Shown in pieces: positions 17,010 through 26,352 of a stretch of 64,000 bases of DNA. Source of the stretch: Amycolatopsis sp. A133 (GTDB lineage: Bacteria; Actinomycetota; Actinomycetes; Mycobacteriales; Pseudonocardiaceae); the NCBI RefSeq assembly GCF_031082405.1, contig NZ_JAVHJU010000002.1, positions 152,080 to 216,079 of the forward strand, read 5' to 3'. Numbering within the stretch: position 1 is the first letter of the stretch; the number at the start of each line of letters is the position of its first letter. The notes beneath the pieces were generated by a model. The model saw nothing but the letters and a program-made list of their open reading frames with translations. It was not told the DNA's origin and did no database searches. Both the position numbers and the translations under genes were made by a program.

Positions 17010-18104
17010 GTGGAGACCTTGAGCCGGCGAGCCCTGAACCGCGCGACCCTGGAACGCCAGCTGCTGCTGCGCCGCGTGAAGATGACCGCCTACGACGCTG
17101 TGGAGCACCTGGCCGGGCTTCAGGCGCAGGCACCGTTCCCGCCGTACTTCGGGTTGTGGGCGCGGTTGGAGGGGTTCCGGCCCCAGGAACTCGCGGAACT
17201 GCTCGAAAACCGGCGCGTGGTCCGGATCGCGCTGATGCGCGGCACGGTCCACCTGGTCACGGCGGCGGACGCGCTGGCGTGGCGGCCGGTGGTGCAGGTG
17301 CTCTACGACCGCGACCTCAAGCAGAACGCGCTCCACGCCCGCGAGCTGACCGGGCTCGACCACAACGTCGTCGCCGAGGCGGCGCGGAAGCTGCTGCTCG
17401 GCGGCCCGCTGCCGGGGACCGCGCTGGGCGCCGAGCTGGCGCGCACCTGGGACGTCCCGGCGGCCTCCCTGACCCACCTGGCCCGGGGCCGGCTGCCGCT
17501 GGTGCAGACCCCGCCCCGGGCGATCTGGGGCAAGGCCGGGCAGACGACGTACGCGTGCCTGGACGAGTGGGTGGGTGCGCCGCTGTCGCCGCCTTCGCCC
17601 GCTTCGCTGATCTCGCGGTACCTGCGCGCGTTCGGACCGGCCACGGTGGCGGACGTGCAGACGTGGGCGGGCATCACGCGGCTGGGCGAGGTGGCCGCCT
17701 CGATGGACCTGCGCCGCTACCGCGACCCGGACGGCCGCGAGCTGCTGGACCTCCCGGAACTGACGGTGCCGGACGAGGACGTCCCGGCCCCACCGCGGCT
17801 GCTGGGCCCCTTCGACCAGACGATCCTGTCCTACGCGGACCGGACCCGGGTCATTTCGGACGTCTACCGCAAGCGCGTGATCTCGCACAACGGCCTGGTC
17901 AAGGGCACGCTGCTGGTCGACGGGCAGGTGTGCGGCTTCTGGGAGATCAAGGCATCCCGCAAGGCGGCGGCGATCGAGCTGTCGCCGTTCGAGAAGCTGG
18001 CGAAGCGGGACTTGGCGGCGCTGGAGAAGTCGGCGGCAGAGCTGGTGAAGTGGGCCGAGGCGGCCGCCGGGACGCACGAGGTGCGCGTCTCGGCACCGGA
18101 GTGA
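17010..18104 (+). CDS. AlkZ-like winged-helix DNA glycosylase (HTH_42 family)
   Basis: A 364-residue member of the HTH_42 / AlkZ-YcaQ superfamily, whose studied members excise bulky or crosslinked bases. The catalytic QxQ motif of AlkZ is present near the N-terminus (AGLQAQAPFPPY, Q38 and Q40). Tandem winged-helix segments follow, and the family-typical RLLGPFDQTILSYADRTRVI lies at about residues 264-284. The GTG start follows AGGGTGA. AlkZ relatives are often self-resistance proteins beside genotoxin clusters, but no such cluster is visible here, so it may be a housekeeping paralogue of unknown substrate. Confidence 0.82.
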   Translation: METLSRRALNRATLERQLLLRRVKMTAYDAVEHLAGLQAQAPFPPYFGLWARLEGFRPQELAELLENRRVVRIALMRGTVHLVTAADALAWRPVVQVLYDRDLKQNALHARELTGLDHNVVAEAARKLLLGGPLPGTALGAELARTWDVPAASLTHLARGRLPLVQTPPRAIWGKAGQTTYACLDEWVGAPLSPPSPASLISRYLRAFGPATVADVQTWAGITRLGEVAASMDLRRYRDPDGRELLDLPELTVPDEDVPAPPRLLGPFDQTILSYADRTRVISDVYRKRVISHNGLVKGTLLVDGQVCGFWEIKASRKAAAIELSPFEKLAKRDLAALEKSAAELVKWAEAAAGTHEVRVSAPE

Positions 18105-18179
18105 GGCTGGCCGGAATTCTCGATTGAGTGACCGTTCGTGGCCTGTTGTCACAGGCGTCCGGTGCGTAGCTTTTCCGGC

Positions 18180-19643
18180 ATGACTGGTTCGGCGAAGGGG
18201 CCGTCGGTGCTGATCGTGGGCACCGGGTTCGGCGGCATCGGGACGGCGATCGAACTCAAGCGGGCGGGGTTCACCGGCTTCACGATCCTGGAGAGCGCCG
18301 CCGAAGCCGGGGGCGTCTGGCGGGACAACACCTACCCCGGGGCCGCGTGCGACATCCCGTCGCCGCTGTACTCCTTCTCCTTCGAACCCAACCCGCGGTG
18401 GCCGAAGCGCTTCTCCCACCAGCCCGACATCCTCGCCTACCTGCGCGGCGTCATCGCCAAGTACGGGCTGGAACCGCACATCCGGTACCGGACCGAGGTC
18501 ACCGGGGCCGCGTTCGACGAAGAGCGCAACCTCTGGCGCGTCGAGACGAAGAGCGGGGAGACCTTCGAGGCGAACGTCTTCGTCCCCGCCGTCGGGCAGC
18601 TGTCGCGGCCGGTGCTGCCGGACATCCCGAACCGCGAGAGCTTCGCCGGCGACGCCTTCCACTCCGCGCGGTGGGACCACGGCGTCGAGCTGACCGGCAA
18701 GCGCGTCGCCGTCATCGGGACCGGGGCCAGCGCCGTGCAGTTCGTGCCCGAGCTGCGGAAGCACGCCCAGCACGTCACCGTCTTCCAGCGCACCCCGCCG
18801 TACGTCATGGCGAAGTCCGATCCGAGCTACCGGCGCTGGCAGCACTGGCTGTTCGAGCACCTGCCACCCGCCCAGCTGCTCGGCCGGCTGCGGATCTTCC
18901 TGCTCGCCGAGTACGCCACCTACGCCATGACGCGCCACCCTCTGCTGGCGAAGATGTTCGAGCTGCGGACCGCGCAGCTGCGTCGCCGCCACATCGAGGA
19001 CCGGGAGCTGCGCGCGAAGCTGACCCCGGCCTACCCGCTGGGCTGCAAGCGGATCCTCTTCACCAACGACTACCTGCCCGCGCTGGCCCAGCCGGACGTC
19101 GACGTCGAGACGCGGCGGATCCGCGAGATCACCGAGAAGGGCGTGCGGGTCGAGGACGGCACGGAGATCGAGGCGGACGTCCTGATCTACGGCACCGGGT
19201 TCGCCGCGACGGAGTTCCTCGGCCGGATGGCGGTGCGCGGTCTCGGCGGCCGTTCGCTGCAAGAGGAGTGGTCCGGTGGCGCGCGGGCGTACCTGGGCAT
19301 GACCGTGCCCGGCTTCCCCAACCTCTTCTGCGTCTACGGCCCCAACACGAACCTCGGCGCGGGATCCATCATCTACATGATCGAACGCCAGGCCCGGTAC
19401 ATCCGGCAGGCGGTGGAGCGGCTCGCCCGCCCCGGGGTGTCCACGCTGGACGTGCGCCCCGAGGTCGAAGACGCCTACGACCGGGAGGTGCAGCAGCGGC
19501 TGGGCCGCAGCGTGTGGACCGCCTGCACGAGCTGGTACCGCCAGGCCGACGGCCGGGTGACGACCAACTGGCCCGGCCTGGTCACCGAGTACGACCGCCG
19601 GACCCGGCGCTTCGACGTCGCCGACTACCGGGTGGCGGGCTGA
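18180..19643 (+). CDS. Flavin-containing (Baeyer-Villiger-type) monooxygenase
   Basis: A 487-residue FAD/NADPH monooxygenase. The FAD Rossmann motif is GTGFGGIG (14-21) and the second Rossmann motif is GTGASAVQ. The BVMO fingerprint FxGxxxHxxxW is intact as FAGDAFHSARW (155-165). Such enzymes insert oxygen next to ketones in steroids, cyclic ketones or terpenoids; the substrate here is unknown. The ATG at 18180 is preferred over an upstream GTG because the Rossmann fold follows directly. Its TGA overlaps the next ATG (TGATG), so it is coupled to the cholesterol-oxidase-like gene. Confidence 0.9.
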   Translation: MTGSAKGPSVLIVGTGFGGIGTAIELKRAGFTGFTILESAAEAGGVWRDNTYPGAACDIPSPLYSFSFEPNPRWPKRFSHQPDILAYLRGVIAKYGLEPHIRYRTEVTGAAFDEERNLWRVETKSGETFEANVFVPAVGQLSRPVLPDIPNRESFAGDAFHSARWDHGVELTGKRVAVIGTGASAVQFVPELRKHAQHVTVFQRTPPYVMAKSDPSYRRWQHWLFEHLPPAQLLGRLRIFLLAEYATYAMTRHPLLAKMFELRTAQLRRRHIEDRELRAKLTPAYPLGCKRILFTNDYLPALAQPDVDVETRRIREITEKGVRVEDGTEIEADVLIYGTGFAATEFLGRMAVRGLGGRSLQEEWSGGARAYLGMTVPGFPNLFCVYGPNTNLGAGSIIYMIERQARYIRQAVERLARPGVSTLDVRPEVEDAYDREVQQRLGRSVWTACTSWYRQADGRVTTNWPGLVTEYDRRTRRFDVADYRVAG

Positions 19644-21301
19644 TGGACTACGACGTCCTGGTGATCGGTTCGGGGTTCGGCGGCAGCGTCACGGCGCTGC
19701 GGCTGACCGAGAAGGGCTACCGCGTCGGCGTGCTGGAGACCGGCCGCCGGTTCGCCGACGACGAGTTCGCGAAGACGTCGTGGCGGCTGCGGAAGTACCT
19801 GTGGGCGCCCGCGCTGGGCTGCTTCGGCATCCAGCGGCTGACGCTGCTGAAGAACACGTTCGTGATGAGCGGCTCCGGCGTCGGCGGTGGTTCGCTGGTG
19901 TACGCGAACACGTTGTACGAGCCGCCGGAGCAGTTCTACGCCGATCCCCAGTGGGCGCACATCACCGACTGGAAGAGCGAGCTCGCGCCGCACTACGACC
20001 AGGCGAAGCGGATGCTCGGCGTGGTCGAGAACCCGGCGACGACGGCCGCGGACCGGGTGCTTCGTTCGGTGGCCGAGGACATGGGCATCAGCCACACGTA
20101 CCGCCGCACCCCGGTCGGAGTCTACTTCGGACAGTCCGGGGTGGACCCGTTCTTCGGCGGCGCGGGTCCCCTGCGTTCTTCCTGCACGCTGTGCGGCGAA
20201 TGCATGACCGGCTGCCGGGTCGGGGCGAAGAACACGACCGTGAAGAACTACCTGTACCTGGCCGAGCAGGCGGGCGCTTCGGTGCACCCGTTGACGACGG
20301 CGGTGTCGGTGCGGCCGGTTCCCGGCGGGTACGCCGTGGACACCGTCCGCACCGGCCGCCGCGCCCGCCGGACGTTCACCGCGACGCAGGTCGTGTTATC
20401 CGCGGCGGCTTTGGGGACCCAGCGCCTGCTGCACCGGATGCGCGACACGGGAACGCTGCCTTCGCTGTCGCCCCGGCTGGGGCTGCTGGCCCGCACGAAC
20501 TCCGAGGCCGTGCTGGCGGCCCGGTCGCTGCGCCCGGACACGGACTACACGCGCGGTGTCGCGATCACGTCGTCGATCCACCCGGACGAGGTGACGCACG
20601 TGGAGCCGGTGCGGTACGGGCGCGGCAGCAACCTGATGGGCCTGCTGGCCACGGTGCTGGTGGACGCGGCCCCGGGACGCCGTCGGTGGGTGCTGGGGCT
20701 GCGGGAGCTGTGGCGTTCCCGCCGCGACCTGGTCCGCATCCACAACCCGCGGCACTGGTCGGAGCGGATGATCGGGCTGCTGGTGATGCAGACGCTCGAC
20801 AACTCGGTGACGACGTACACCAAACGCGGGCTGTTCGGCCGGCGCATGACGACTCGCCAGGGTTCCGGAGCGCCGTCCCCGGACTGGATCCCGGCCGGCC
20901 ACGAGGTGACGCGCCGGGTCGCGGAGAAGATCGGCGGCCTGCCGCAGGGTGCCTGGACGGACCTGGCGAACATCCCGATCACAGGCCACTTCATCGGCGG
21001 CTGCGCGATCGGCGACTCCCCCGAGACCGGGGTCGTCGATCCGTACCAGCGGTTGTACGGGTACCCGGGGCTGCACGTGGTGGACGGCTCGGCGATCTCG
21101 GCGAACCTGGGCGTGAACCCGTCGCTCACGATCACGGCACAGGCCGAGCGGGCGATGGCGTTCTGGCCGAACCACGGCGAGCCCGACCCGCGGCCGCCGC
21201 TGGGTGCACCGTACCGGCGGGTGACGGCGGTGGCCCCGAAGAACCCGGCGGTGCCGTCGGCGGCACCGGGAGCCCTGCGGCTGCCGATCGAGCCCGCCTG
21301 A
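19643..21301 (+). CDS. GMC oxidoreductase, cholesterol-oxidase (ChoD)-like
   Basis: A 552-residue FAD-dependent GMC enzyme predicted to oxidise a sterol or alicyclic alcohol. The FAD motif is GSGFGG (9-14), followed by SGVGGGSLVYANTLYEPP. A four-Cys motif C181-x2-C184-x2-C187-x3-C191 is typical of the ChoD-like branch; whether it binds metal is not known to me. The C-terminal active-site region is VDGSAISANLGVNPSLTITA. No signal peptide, so it is intracellular like mycobacterial ChoD rather than secreted. Coupled to the upstream BVMO, suggesting sequential alcohol-to-ketone and ketone-to-lactone chemistry. Confidence 0.88.
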   Translation: MDYDVLVIGSGFGGSVTALRLTEKGYRVGVLETGRRFADDEFAKTSWRLRKYLWAPALGCFGIQRLTLLKNTFVMSGSGVGGGSLVYANTLYEPPEQFYADPQWAHITDWKSELAPHYDQAKRMLGVVENPATTAADRVLRSVAEDMGISHTYRRTPVGVYFGQSGVDPFFGGAGPLRSSCTLCGECMTGCRVGAKNTTVKNYLYLAEQAGASVHPLTTAVSVRPVPGGYAVDTVRTGRRARRTFTATQVVLSAAALGTQRLLHRMRDTGTLPSLSPRLGLLARTNSEAVLAARSLRPDTDYTRGVAITSSIHPDEVTHVEPVRYGRGSNLMGLLATVLVDAAPGRRRWVLGLRELWRSRRDLVRIHNPRHWSERMIGLLVMQTLDNSVTTYTKRGLFGRRMTTRQGSGAPSPDWIPAGHEVTRRVAEKIGGLPQGAWTDLANIPITGHFIGGCAIGDSPETGVVDPYQRLYGYPGLHVVDGSAISANLGVNPSLTITAQAERAMAFWPNHGEPDPRPPLGAPYRRVTAVAPKNPAVPSAAPGALRLPIEPA

Positions 21302-21309
21302 GCTGAACA

Positions 21310-21340
21310 GGCCCTCCCGGACCGCGCCGCCGGGAGGGCC
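21310..21340. terminator. Hairpin terminator between convergent genes
   Basis: GGCCCTCCCGG (21310-21320) pairs perfectly with CCGGGAGGGCC (21330-21340) across a 9-base loop, between the GMC oxidase gene and the leftward chitinase gene. It can serve both strands. Confidence 0.75.
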
Positions 21341-21353
21341 GCTCAGCGCACGG

Positions 21354-22835
21354 TTACGGCAAGCCCGCGAGGCCGGCCGAGACCGTGTTGGCGAACGCGT
21401 ACCCCTGCGACGCGTCCCAGTTGATCGACCACGTCATCGCGCCGCGGATGGTCGGGTACGTCGTCGACGGCTTGAACGAGCCGCACGAGGTTCCGCGGGC
21501 CAGGCAGTTCAGCGCCGACACCGTGTTGGCCGGGGACTGGTAGCCGCCGCCCGCCGCTTGCGGGGAGGCCGGGAGGCCGAGGCCGACCTGGTCGGCGCGC
21601 AGGCCGCCCTGGAGCTGGATGCAGGCCAGCGCCGTCAGGAAGTCGACCGTGCCCTGGGAGTAGACGTTGCCGTTGCAGCCGTTCATCGACCCCGAGTTGT
21701 AGTACTGCATGTTGACGATCGTCAGGATGTCCTTGATGTTCAGCGCGAGCTGGAAGTAGCCGCCCGCCGTGGACTGCATGTCGATCGTCTGCGGTGCCAT
21801 CGTGATGACCTTGCCGCCGCCGTTGTGGATGCTGCGCAGCGCCTGGCCCATGTACGTGGCGTTGATGCCGTTCTCGAGGTCGATGTCGACGCCGTCGAAG
21901 CCGTAGTTCGCGATCAGCGACTTGATGCTGTTGGCGAAGTTGGTGGCCGACGACGAGTCGGCGACGCTGATCGTGCCGTTCTGGCCGCCGACCGAGATGA
22001 TCACCTTCTGGCCGCGCGACTGGACCGTCTTGACGTCGGCCTTGAACTGGGCGTCCGTGTAGCCGCCGAGCTGCGAGGACAGGCCGGAGTCCAGCGTGAA
22101 GCTCACCGCGCCCGGCGTGCCGGTGGCGTCCGCGAACGACACCGCGATGATGTTGTACTTCGTCGGGACGTCGGCGAGCTTCAGCGCCTTGGCGCCGTTG
22201 TAGAAGTTCTGCCAGTAGCCCGTGAGGACGTGCTTCGGCAGGTCACCCTGGGTGGGCGGCGTGGTGGTCGTCGTCGGCGGAGTGGTCGTGGTGGTCGTCG
22301 TCGGGGTGGTGGGCGTGGTCGGCGTGGTCGGTGTCGTCGGCGGCGGGGTGCCCGGGCCGTCGAGGCTGACGTCGTCGGCGTAGTACCCCGGCTGGCCGTA
22401 CCAGCCGTGCAGGTAGACCGTCAGCGACGTGCTCGAGCCGGTCGTGAAGCTCAGCGACAGCTGCTGGTAGCCGCTGGTGCCGGGCGTCCACGTGCTGGTC
22501 GTCGCCGAACCGGAGACGCCGACGTAGACGTAGCTGCCCTGGACCCAGGCCGACAGCTTGTACGCCGTGTTCGGCGAGACGGCGAGCGTCTGCGAGCACT
22601 GGGCGTTGTCCGACCCCGACGGCGTCGCGCTCAGGGCGCGGCTGCCGCTGTGCACCGGCGTGCTCACCGCGGCCGGCGTGCCGGTGCACGTCCAGCCCGT
22701 CGTGCCGGCCTCGAAGCCGGGGTTGGCCAGGATGTTCGCCGCCGAAGCGCTGCCGGCGAGCACGAACGTCACGCCGAGGGACAGCGCAACCACGGATAGT
22801 AACGAGAGCAGAGCGAAGCGAACTTTGGGGACCAC
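21354..22835 (-). CDS. Secreted chitinase, GH18, with N-terminal carbohydrate-binding module
   Basis: Hydrolyses chitin outside the cell. Order in 493 residues: Sec signal (1-32, FALLSLLSVVALSLGVTF..., cut after SAS-A), a beta-sandwich CBM (about 34-165, NPGFEAGTTGWTC), a Pro/Thr linker (about 166-197), and a GH18 barrel (about 200-493). The GH18 signature DGVDIDLE is intact at 314-321, with E321 as the acid catalyst, and VISVGG marks the second conserved strand. The GTG start at 22835 follows GGAGGTCCC. A DasR-type site and a TTGACA lie upstream, implying induction by N-acetylglucosamine signalling. Confidence 0.95.
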   Translation of the reverse strand: MVPKVRFALLSLLSVVALSLGVTFVLAGSASAANILANPGFEAGTTGWTCTGTPAAVSTPVHSGSRALSATPSGSDNAQCSQTLAVSPNTAYKLSAWVQGSYVYVGVSGSATTSTWTPGTSGYQQLSLSFTTGSSTSLTVYLHGWYGQPGYYADDVSLDGPGTPPPTTPTTPTTPTTPTTTTTTTPPTTTTTPPTQGDLPKHVLTGYWQNFYNGAKALKLADVPTKYNIIAVSFADATGTPGAVSFTLDSGLSSQLGGYTDAQFKADVKTVQSRGQKVIISVGGQNGTISVADSSSATNFANSIKSLIANYGFDGVDIDLENGINATYMGQALRSIHNGGGKVITMAPQTIDMQSTAGGYFQLALNIKDILTIVNMQYYNSGSMNGCNGNVYSQGTVDFLTALACIQLQGGLRADQVGLGLPASPQAAGGGYQSPANTVSALNCLARGTSCGSFKPSTTYPTIRGAMTWSINWDASQGYAFANTVSAGLAGLP

Positions 22836-22872
22836 GGGACCTCCACGGCCTTGGTGAGGCAGGTCACCACAA

Positions 22873-22899
22873 AATGGACTAGACCAATCTGATTGTCAA
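22873..22899 (-). promoter_or_regulatory. DasR-responsive element (dre) and -35 upstream of the chitinase gene
   Basis: ATTGGTCTAGTCCATT (minus strand, 22888-22873) matches the dre consensus ACTGGTCTAGACCAGT at 13 of 16 positions and keeps the TGGTCTAG core. A TTGACA on the minus strand (22899-22894) lies just upstream. DasR sites in this position repress chitinase genes until amino-sugar phosphates accumulate; DasR itself is not in the window. Confidence 0.72.
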
Positions 22900-22978
22900 G
22901 GAGCCCCATCCGAAAGTCGGGGTGCCGGAAACGGCAGAATGAGACGATCGGATCCAGGTCTAGCAGGAGCGTGTTGGA

Positions 22979-25369
22979 GTGAGCGTGTCGGTCGAGCAGA
23001 AGATCGCCGAAGAACTGGGCGTGCGCGAAGGACAGGTGAAGGCCGCCGTCGAGCTGCTCGACGGCGGGTCGACCGTGCCGTTCATCGCGCGCTACCGCAA
23101 GGAAGTCACCGGCATGCTCGACGACGCGCAGCTGCGCACGCTCGAGGAACGGCTGCGCTACCTGCGGGAACTCGACGAGCGCCGGCTCGCCGTGCTGGAG
23201 TCCGTCCGGAGCCAGGGCAAGCTCGACGACGCCCTCGAGGCCCAGATCCTGGCGGCGGACACGAAGTCGCGGCTGGAGGACATCTACCTCCCGTTCAAGC
23301 CGAAGCGCCGCACGAAGGCGATGATCGCGCGCGAGGCGGGCCTCGAGCCGCTGGCCGACGGCCTGCTGACCGACCCGTCGACCGACCCGCAGGCCGCCGC
23401 CGCGGTGTTCGTCGACGCCGACAAGGGCGTCGCGGACGCGCAGGCCGCACTCGACGGCGCCCGCGCGATCCTCGTCGAGCGCTTCGCCGAGGACGCCGAC
23501 CTGATCGGCGAGCTGCGCGAGAAGATGTGGGGCCAGGGCCACCTGGTGGCCAAGGTCCGCGCGGGCAAGGAGGAGGAAGGGGCGAAGTTCTCCGACTACT
23601 TCGACTTCTCCGAGCCGTACACGAAGCTCCCCTCGCACCGCATCCTCGCGATGCTGCGCGGCGAGAAGGAGGAGGTCCTCGACCTGACGATGGCGCCGGC
23701 GGAGCCCTCCGACGAGCCGCAGGTCGGGCCGACGGAGTACGAGCAGCGCATCGCGGCGAAGTTCGGCATCGCGCAGCAGGGCCGCCCGGGCGACAAGTGG
23801 CTCGGCGACACCGTGCGCTGGGCGTGGCGCACCAAGATCCTCCTGCACCTGGGCATCGACCTGCGGATGCGGCTGCGCCAGGCGGCCGAGGACGACGCCG
23901 TGCGCGTGTTCGCGGCCAACCTGCGCGACCTGCTGCTGGCCGCGCCGGCCGGCACCCGCGCCACGATGGGCCTCGACCCGGGTTTCCGGACCGGCGTCAA
24001 GGTCGCCGTCGTGGACGCGACCGGCAAGGTCGTCGACACCCACGTCATCTACCCGCACCAGCCGGCGAACAAGTGGGACCAGTCGATCGCCGAGCTGGCG
24101 GCGCTGTGCGCGCGGCACAAGGTCGAGCTGATCTCGATCGGCAACGGCACGGCGTCGCGTGAGACCGACAAGCTCGCCGTCGAGCTGATCAAGAAGCACC
24201 CGGAGCTGAAGCTGACGAAGGCCGTGGTGTCCGAGGCGGGCGCTTCGGTGTACTCGGCGTCGGCGTTCGCTTCGGCGGAACTGCCGAACATGGACGTCTC
24301 GCTGCGCGGCGCGGTCTCGATCGCCCGCCGGCTGCAGGACCCCCTGGCCGAGCTGGTGAAGATCGACCCGAAGTCGATCGGCGTGGGGCAGTACCAGCAC
24401 GATTTGTCCGAGGTTTCGCTGTCGCGCTCGCTCGATGCGGTGGTCGAGGACTGCGTGAACGCGGTCGGCGTGGACGTCAACACGGCGTCGGCACCGCTGC
24501 TGACCCGGGTTTCGGGCATCACGACGGGCCTGGCGGAGAACATCGTCGCGCACCGCGACACGAACGGGCCGTTCCGGTCCCGGATGGCGCTGAAGGAGGT
24601 CGCGCGCCTCGGCCCGAAGGCGTTCGAGCAGTGCGCGGGCTTCCTGCGCATCCCGGACGGCGACGACCCGCTCGACTCGTCGTCGGTGCACCCGGAGGCG
24701 TACCCGGTGGTCCGCCGGATCCTGTCGAAGACGGGCACGGACATCCGCGGGCTGATCGGCAACACCCGGACGCTGTCGTCGCTGCGCCCCGGCGAGTTCG
24801 TGGACGAGACGTTCGGCCTCCCGACGGTGACGGACATCCTGTCCGAGCTGGACAAGCCGGGCCGCGACCCCCGCCCGGCCTTCAAGACGGCGACGTTCGC
24901 CGAGGGCGTGGACAAGATCGGCGACCTCAAGCCGGGCATGCGCCTGGAGGGCGTCGTGACGAACGTGGCGGCGTTCGGCGCGTTCATCGACGTGGGGGTG
25001 CACCAGGACGGCCTGGCCCACGTTTCGGCGCTGTCGAAGAACTTCGTGAAGGACCCTCGGGAGGTCGTGAAGCCCGGGGACATCGTGAAGGTGAAGGTCC
25101 TGGAAGTGGACGTGCCGCGCAAGCGCATCTCGCTGACGCTGCGGCTGGACGACGAGCCGGGCGCGGGGACTTCCCGCGGCGGTGGCGGTGGGGAGCGCCG
25201 GGACCGGGGCCAGGGTGGTCAGGGTCAGGGCCAGGGTCAGCGCCGTGGCGGCGGCGGTGGCGGTGACCGGCGCGGTGGCAGCGGTGGCGGTGGCGGGGCC
25301 CGGGATCGCGGCGGGAACGCGAGCGGCTCGATGGCCGAGGCGCTTCGGCGGGCCGGGTTCGGCAAGTAG
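22979..25369 (+). CDS. tex: Tex family RNA-binding transcription accessory protein
   Basis: A 796-residue nucleic-acid-binding protein of the Tex/Spt6-like family. Order: N-terminal helical domain ([20 protein letters not shown] at about 34-53), a YqgF/RNase H-like domain ([19 protein letters not shown]), helix-hairpin-helix repeats ([20 protein letters not shown]), and an S1 domain ([20 protein letters not shown]). The tail is an unusually long Gly/Arg-rich RGG-like region (about 735-785). A GTG at 22979 or 22985 could start; AGGAG at 22965 and GGAG at 22975 support one each. Divergent from the chitinase gene. Tex affects transcription and translation fidelity in other bacteria. Confidence 0.95.
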   Translation: MSVSVEQKIAEELGVREGQVKAAVELLDGGSTVPFIARYRKEVTGMLDDAQLRTLEERLRYLRELDERRLAVLESVRSQGKLDDALEAQILAADTKSRLEDIYLPFKPKRRTKAMIAREAGLEPLADGLLTDPSTDPQAAAAVFVDADKGVADAQAALDGARAILVERFAEDADLIGELREKMWGQGHLVAKVRAGKEEEGAKFSDYFDFSEPYTKLPSHRILAMLRGEKEEVLDLTMAPAEPSDEPQVGPTEYEQRIAAKFGIAQQGRPGDKWLGDTVRWAWRTKILLHLGIDLRMRLRQAAEDDAVRVFAANLRDLLLAAPAGTRATMGLDPGFRTGVKVAVVDATGKVVDTHVIYPHQPANKWDQSIAELAALCARHKVELISIGNGTASRETDKLAVELIKKHPELKLTKAVVSEAGASVYSASAFASAELPNMDVSLRGAVSIARRLQDPLAELVKIDPKSIGVGQYQHDLSEVSLSRSLDAVVEDCVNAVGVDVNTASAPLLTRVSGITTGLAENIVAHRDTNGPFRSRMALKEVARLGPKAFEQCAGFLRIPDGDDPLDSSSVHPEAYPVVRRILSKTGTDIRGLIGNTRTLSSLRPGEFVDETFGLPTVTDILSELDKPGRDPRPAFKTATFAEGVDKIGDLKPGMRLEGVVTNVAAFGAFIDVGVHQDGLAHVSALSKNFVKDPREVVKPGDIVKVKVLEVDVPRKRISLTLRLDDEPGAGTSRGGGGGERRDRGQGGQGQGQGQRRGGGGGGDRRGGSGGGGGARDRGGNASGSMAEALRRAGFGK

Positions 25370-25374
25370 GACTT

Positions 25375-25408
25375 CCGTGAAGGCCATCCTCCGGGGTGGC
25401 CTTCACGG
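25375..25408. terminator. Terminator hairpin after tex
   Basis: CCGTGAAGGCCA (25375-25386) pairs perfectly with TGGCCTTCACGG (25397-25408) across a 10-base loop, directly after the tex stop. No T-tract, as is common in high-GC actinomycetes. Confidence 0.7.
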
Positions 25409-25561
25409 CGTTCGGGCCGTCACCCGTCCGAAGGAATTCTGGTGACGGAACAGATACGGCCCTCCGAAGATCGTAACGCAGCGCAATGACCGGCCGAACT
25501 ACTCACCGTTCAGCCCACGCGCCGGGGATTTTCCGCCCTGCTCGATCCAGGAGACGCCGCC

Positions 25562-26278
25562 ATGACCGCTCCCTACTCGCCGCCCCCGGCCGGCTTTCCG
25601 TACGCGACTCCCGCTCCCGCCCGGAAGCCCGCCAAGTTCGCTGCTCTCGCGTGGACCGCGTTGATCCTCGGCATCGTCGGAGTGGTCGGCTCGCCGGTCA
25701 TCTTCCTCAACAACCTCACCGCCGTCGTGGCTGCGGTCGGGTTCGTGCTCGGGGGCATCGCCCTCTTCGGCAGCAAGAAGATCCTCGCCGCCATCGGGGT
25801 CGTGCTCAGCGTCTTGGCGATCGTGTTCACCGTCATCGCGCAGAATGCCGCCGTCGAAGATCTGCAGGACAAGCTCGGGCTGCCCGCCACCGACGACAAC
25901 GCCGCGGGGCAGACGTACCAGATCGGGCAGACCCACCGCGGCACCGACGTCGACATCACCATCGCCGACGCCAAAGCCTTCACCACCGGCGACACTGCCG
26001 CTCCCCAGCAGAACGCGCCGGCCACCAGCTTCCAGGTCACCATCGCGAACCACTCGGCCAAGCCCTGGTCCGCGGCCATGCTCATGGTGCAGGCGACCGC
26101 CGGTAACACCACCGCCGAGCAGGTCTTCGACACCGACCTCGAAGGCTCCCCCAGCCAGGACGTCCTGCCGGGCAAGGAACTCACCTACCGCATCGGCTTC
26201 CTGGACGCCCCGGGCGACCTGACCATCCAGGTCGGCGCCGTCGGCGGGGACAAGGTCTACTTCGTCCACCAACGCTGA
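25562..26278 (+). CDS. Membrane-anchored DUF4190/DUF4352-like protein
   Basis: A 238-residue protein. A Pro-rich cytosolic N-terminus (SPPPAGFPYATPAPARKP) precedes two or three membrane helices (about 27-100: LAWTALILGIVGVVGSPVIF, then a segment ending in VLSVLAIVFTVIA), resembling DUF4190. An extracytoplasmic beta-rich domain (about 120-238) resembles DUF4352 and contains TSFQVTIANHSAKPWSAAML. The function of such proteins is unknown. The ATG follows CAGGAGACGCCGCC. Monocistronic, convergent with the next gene. Confidence 0.75.
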   Translation: MTAPYSPPPAGFPYATPAPARKPAKFAALAWTALILGIVGVVGSPVIFLNNLTAVVAAVGFVLGGIALFGSKKILAAIGVVLSVLAIVFTVIAQNAAVEDLQDKLGLPATDDNAAGQTYQIGQTHRGTDVDITIADAKAFTTGDTAAPQQNAPATSFQVTIANHSAKPWSAAMLMVQATAGNTTAEQVFDTDLEGSPSQDVLPGKELTYRIGFLDAPGDLTIQVGAVGGDKVYFVHQR

Positions 26279-26289
26279 CACGCTGGGTG

Positions 26290-26323
26290 GGTGCGGGCAG
26301 GCTTTCCCTCGGCAGCCCGCACC
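26290..26323. terminator. Hairpin between convergent genes
   Basis: GGTGCGGGC (26290-26298) pairs with GCCCGCACC (26315-26323) across a 16-base loop, between the DUF4352-like gene and the leftward membrane-protein gene. Confidence 0.6.
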
Positions 26324-26352
26324 ACTCCTCGCACAACCGGGGCCCGTGCGTC

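Noticed and set aside
16860..19262. A long leftward open frame opposite the AlkZ-like and monooxygenase genes
   Set aside because: It is Arg/Gly/His/Pro-rich without domains and mirrors well-identified genes; high-GC third-position bias creates such frames.
22951..22966. A second possible dre half-site (GGTCTAG) near the tex start
   Set aside because: Only the 7-bp core matches and the other half is absent.
22769..25387. An 870-codon leftward open frame opposite tex
   Set aside because: Low-complexity translation with no family; tex on the other strand is unmistakable.
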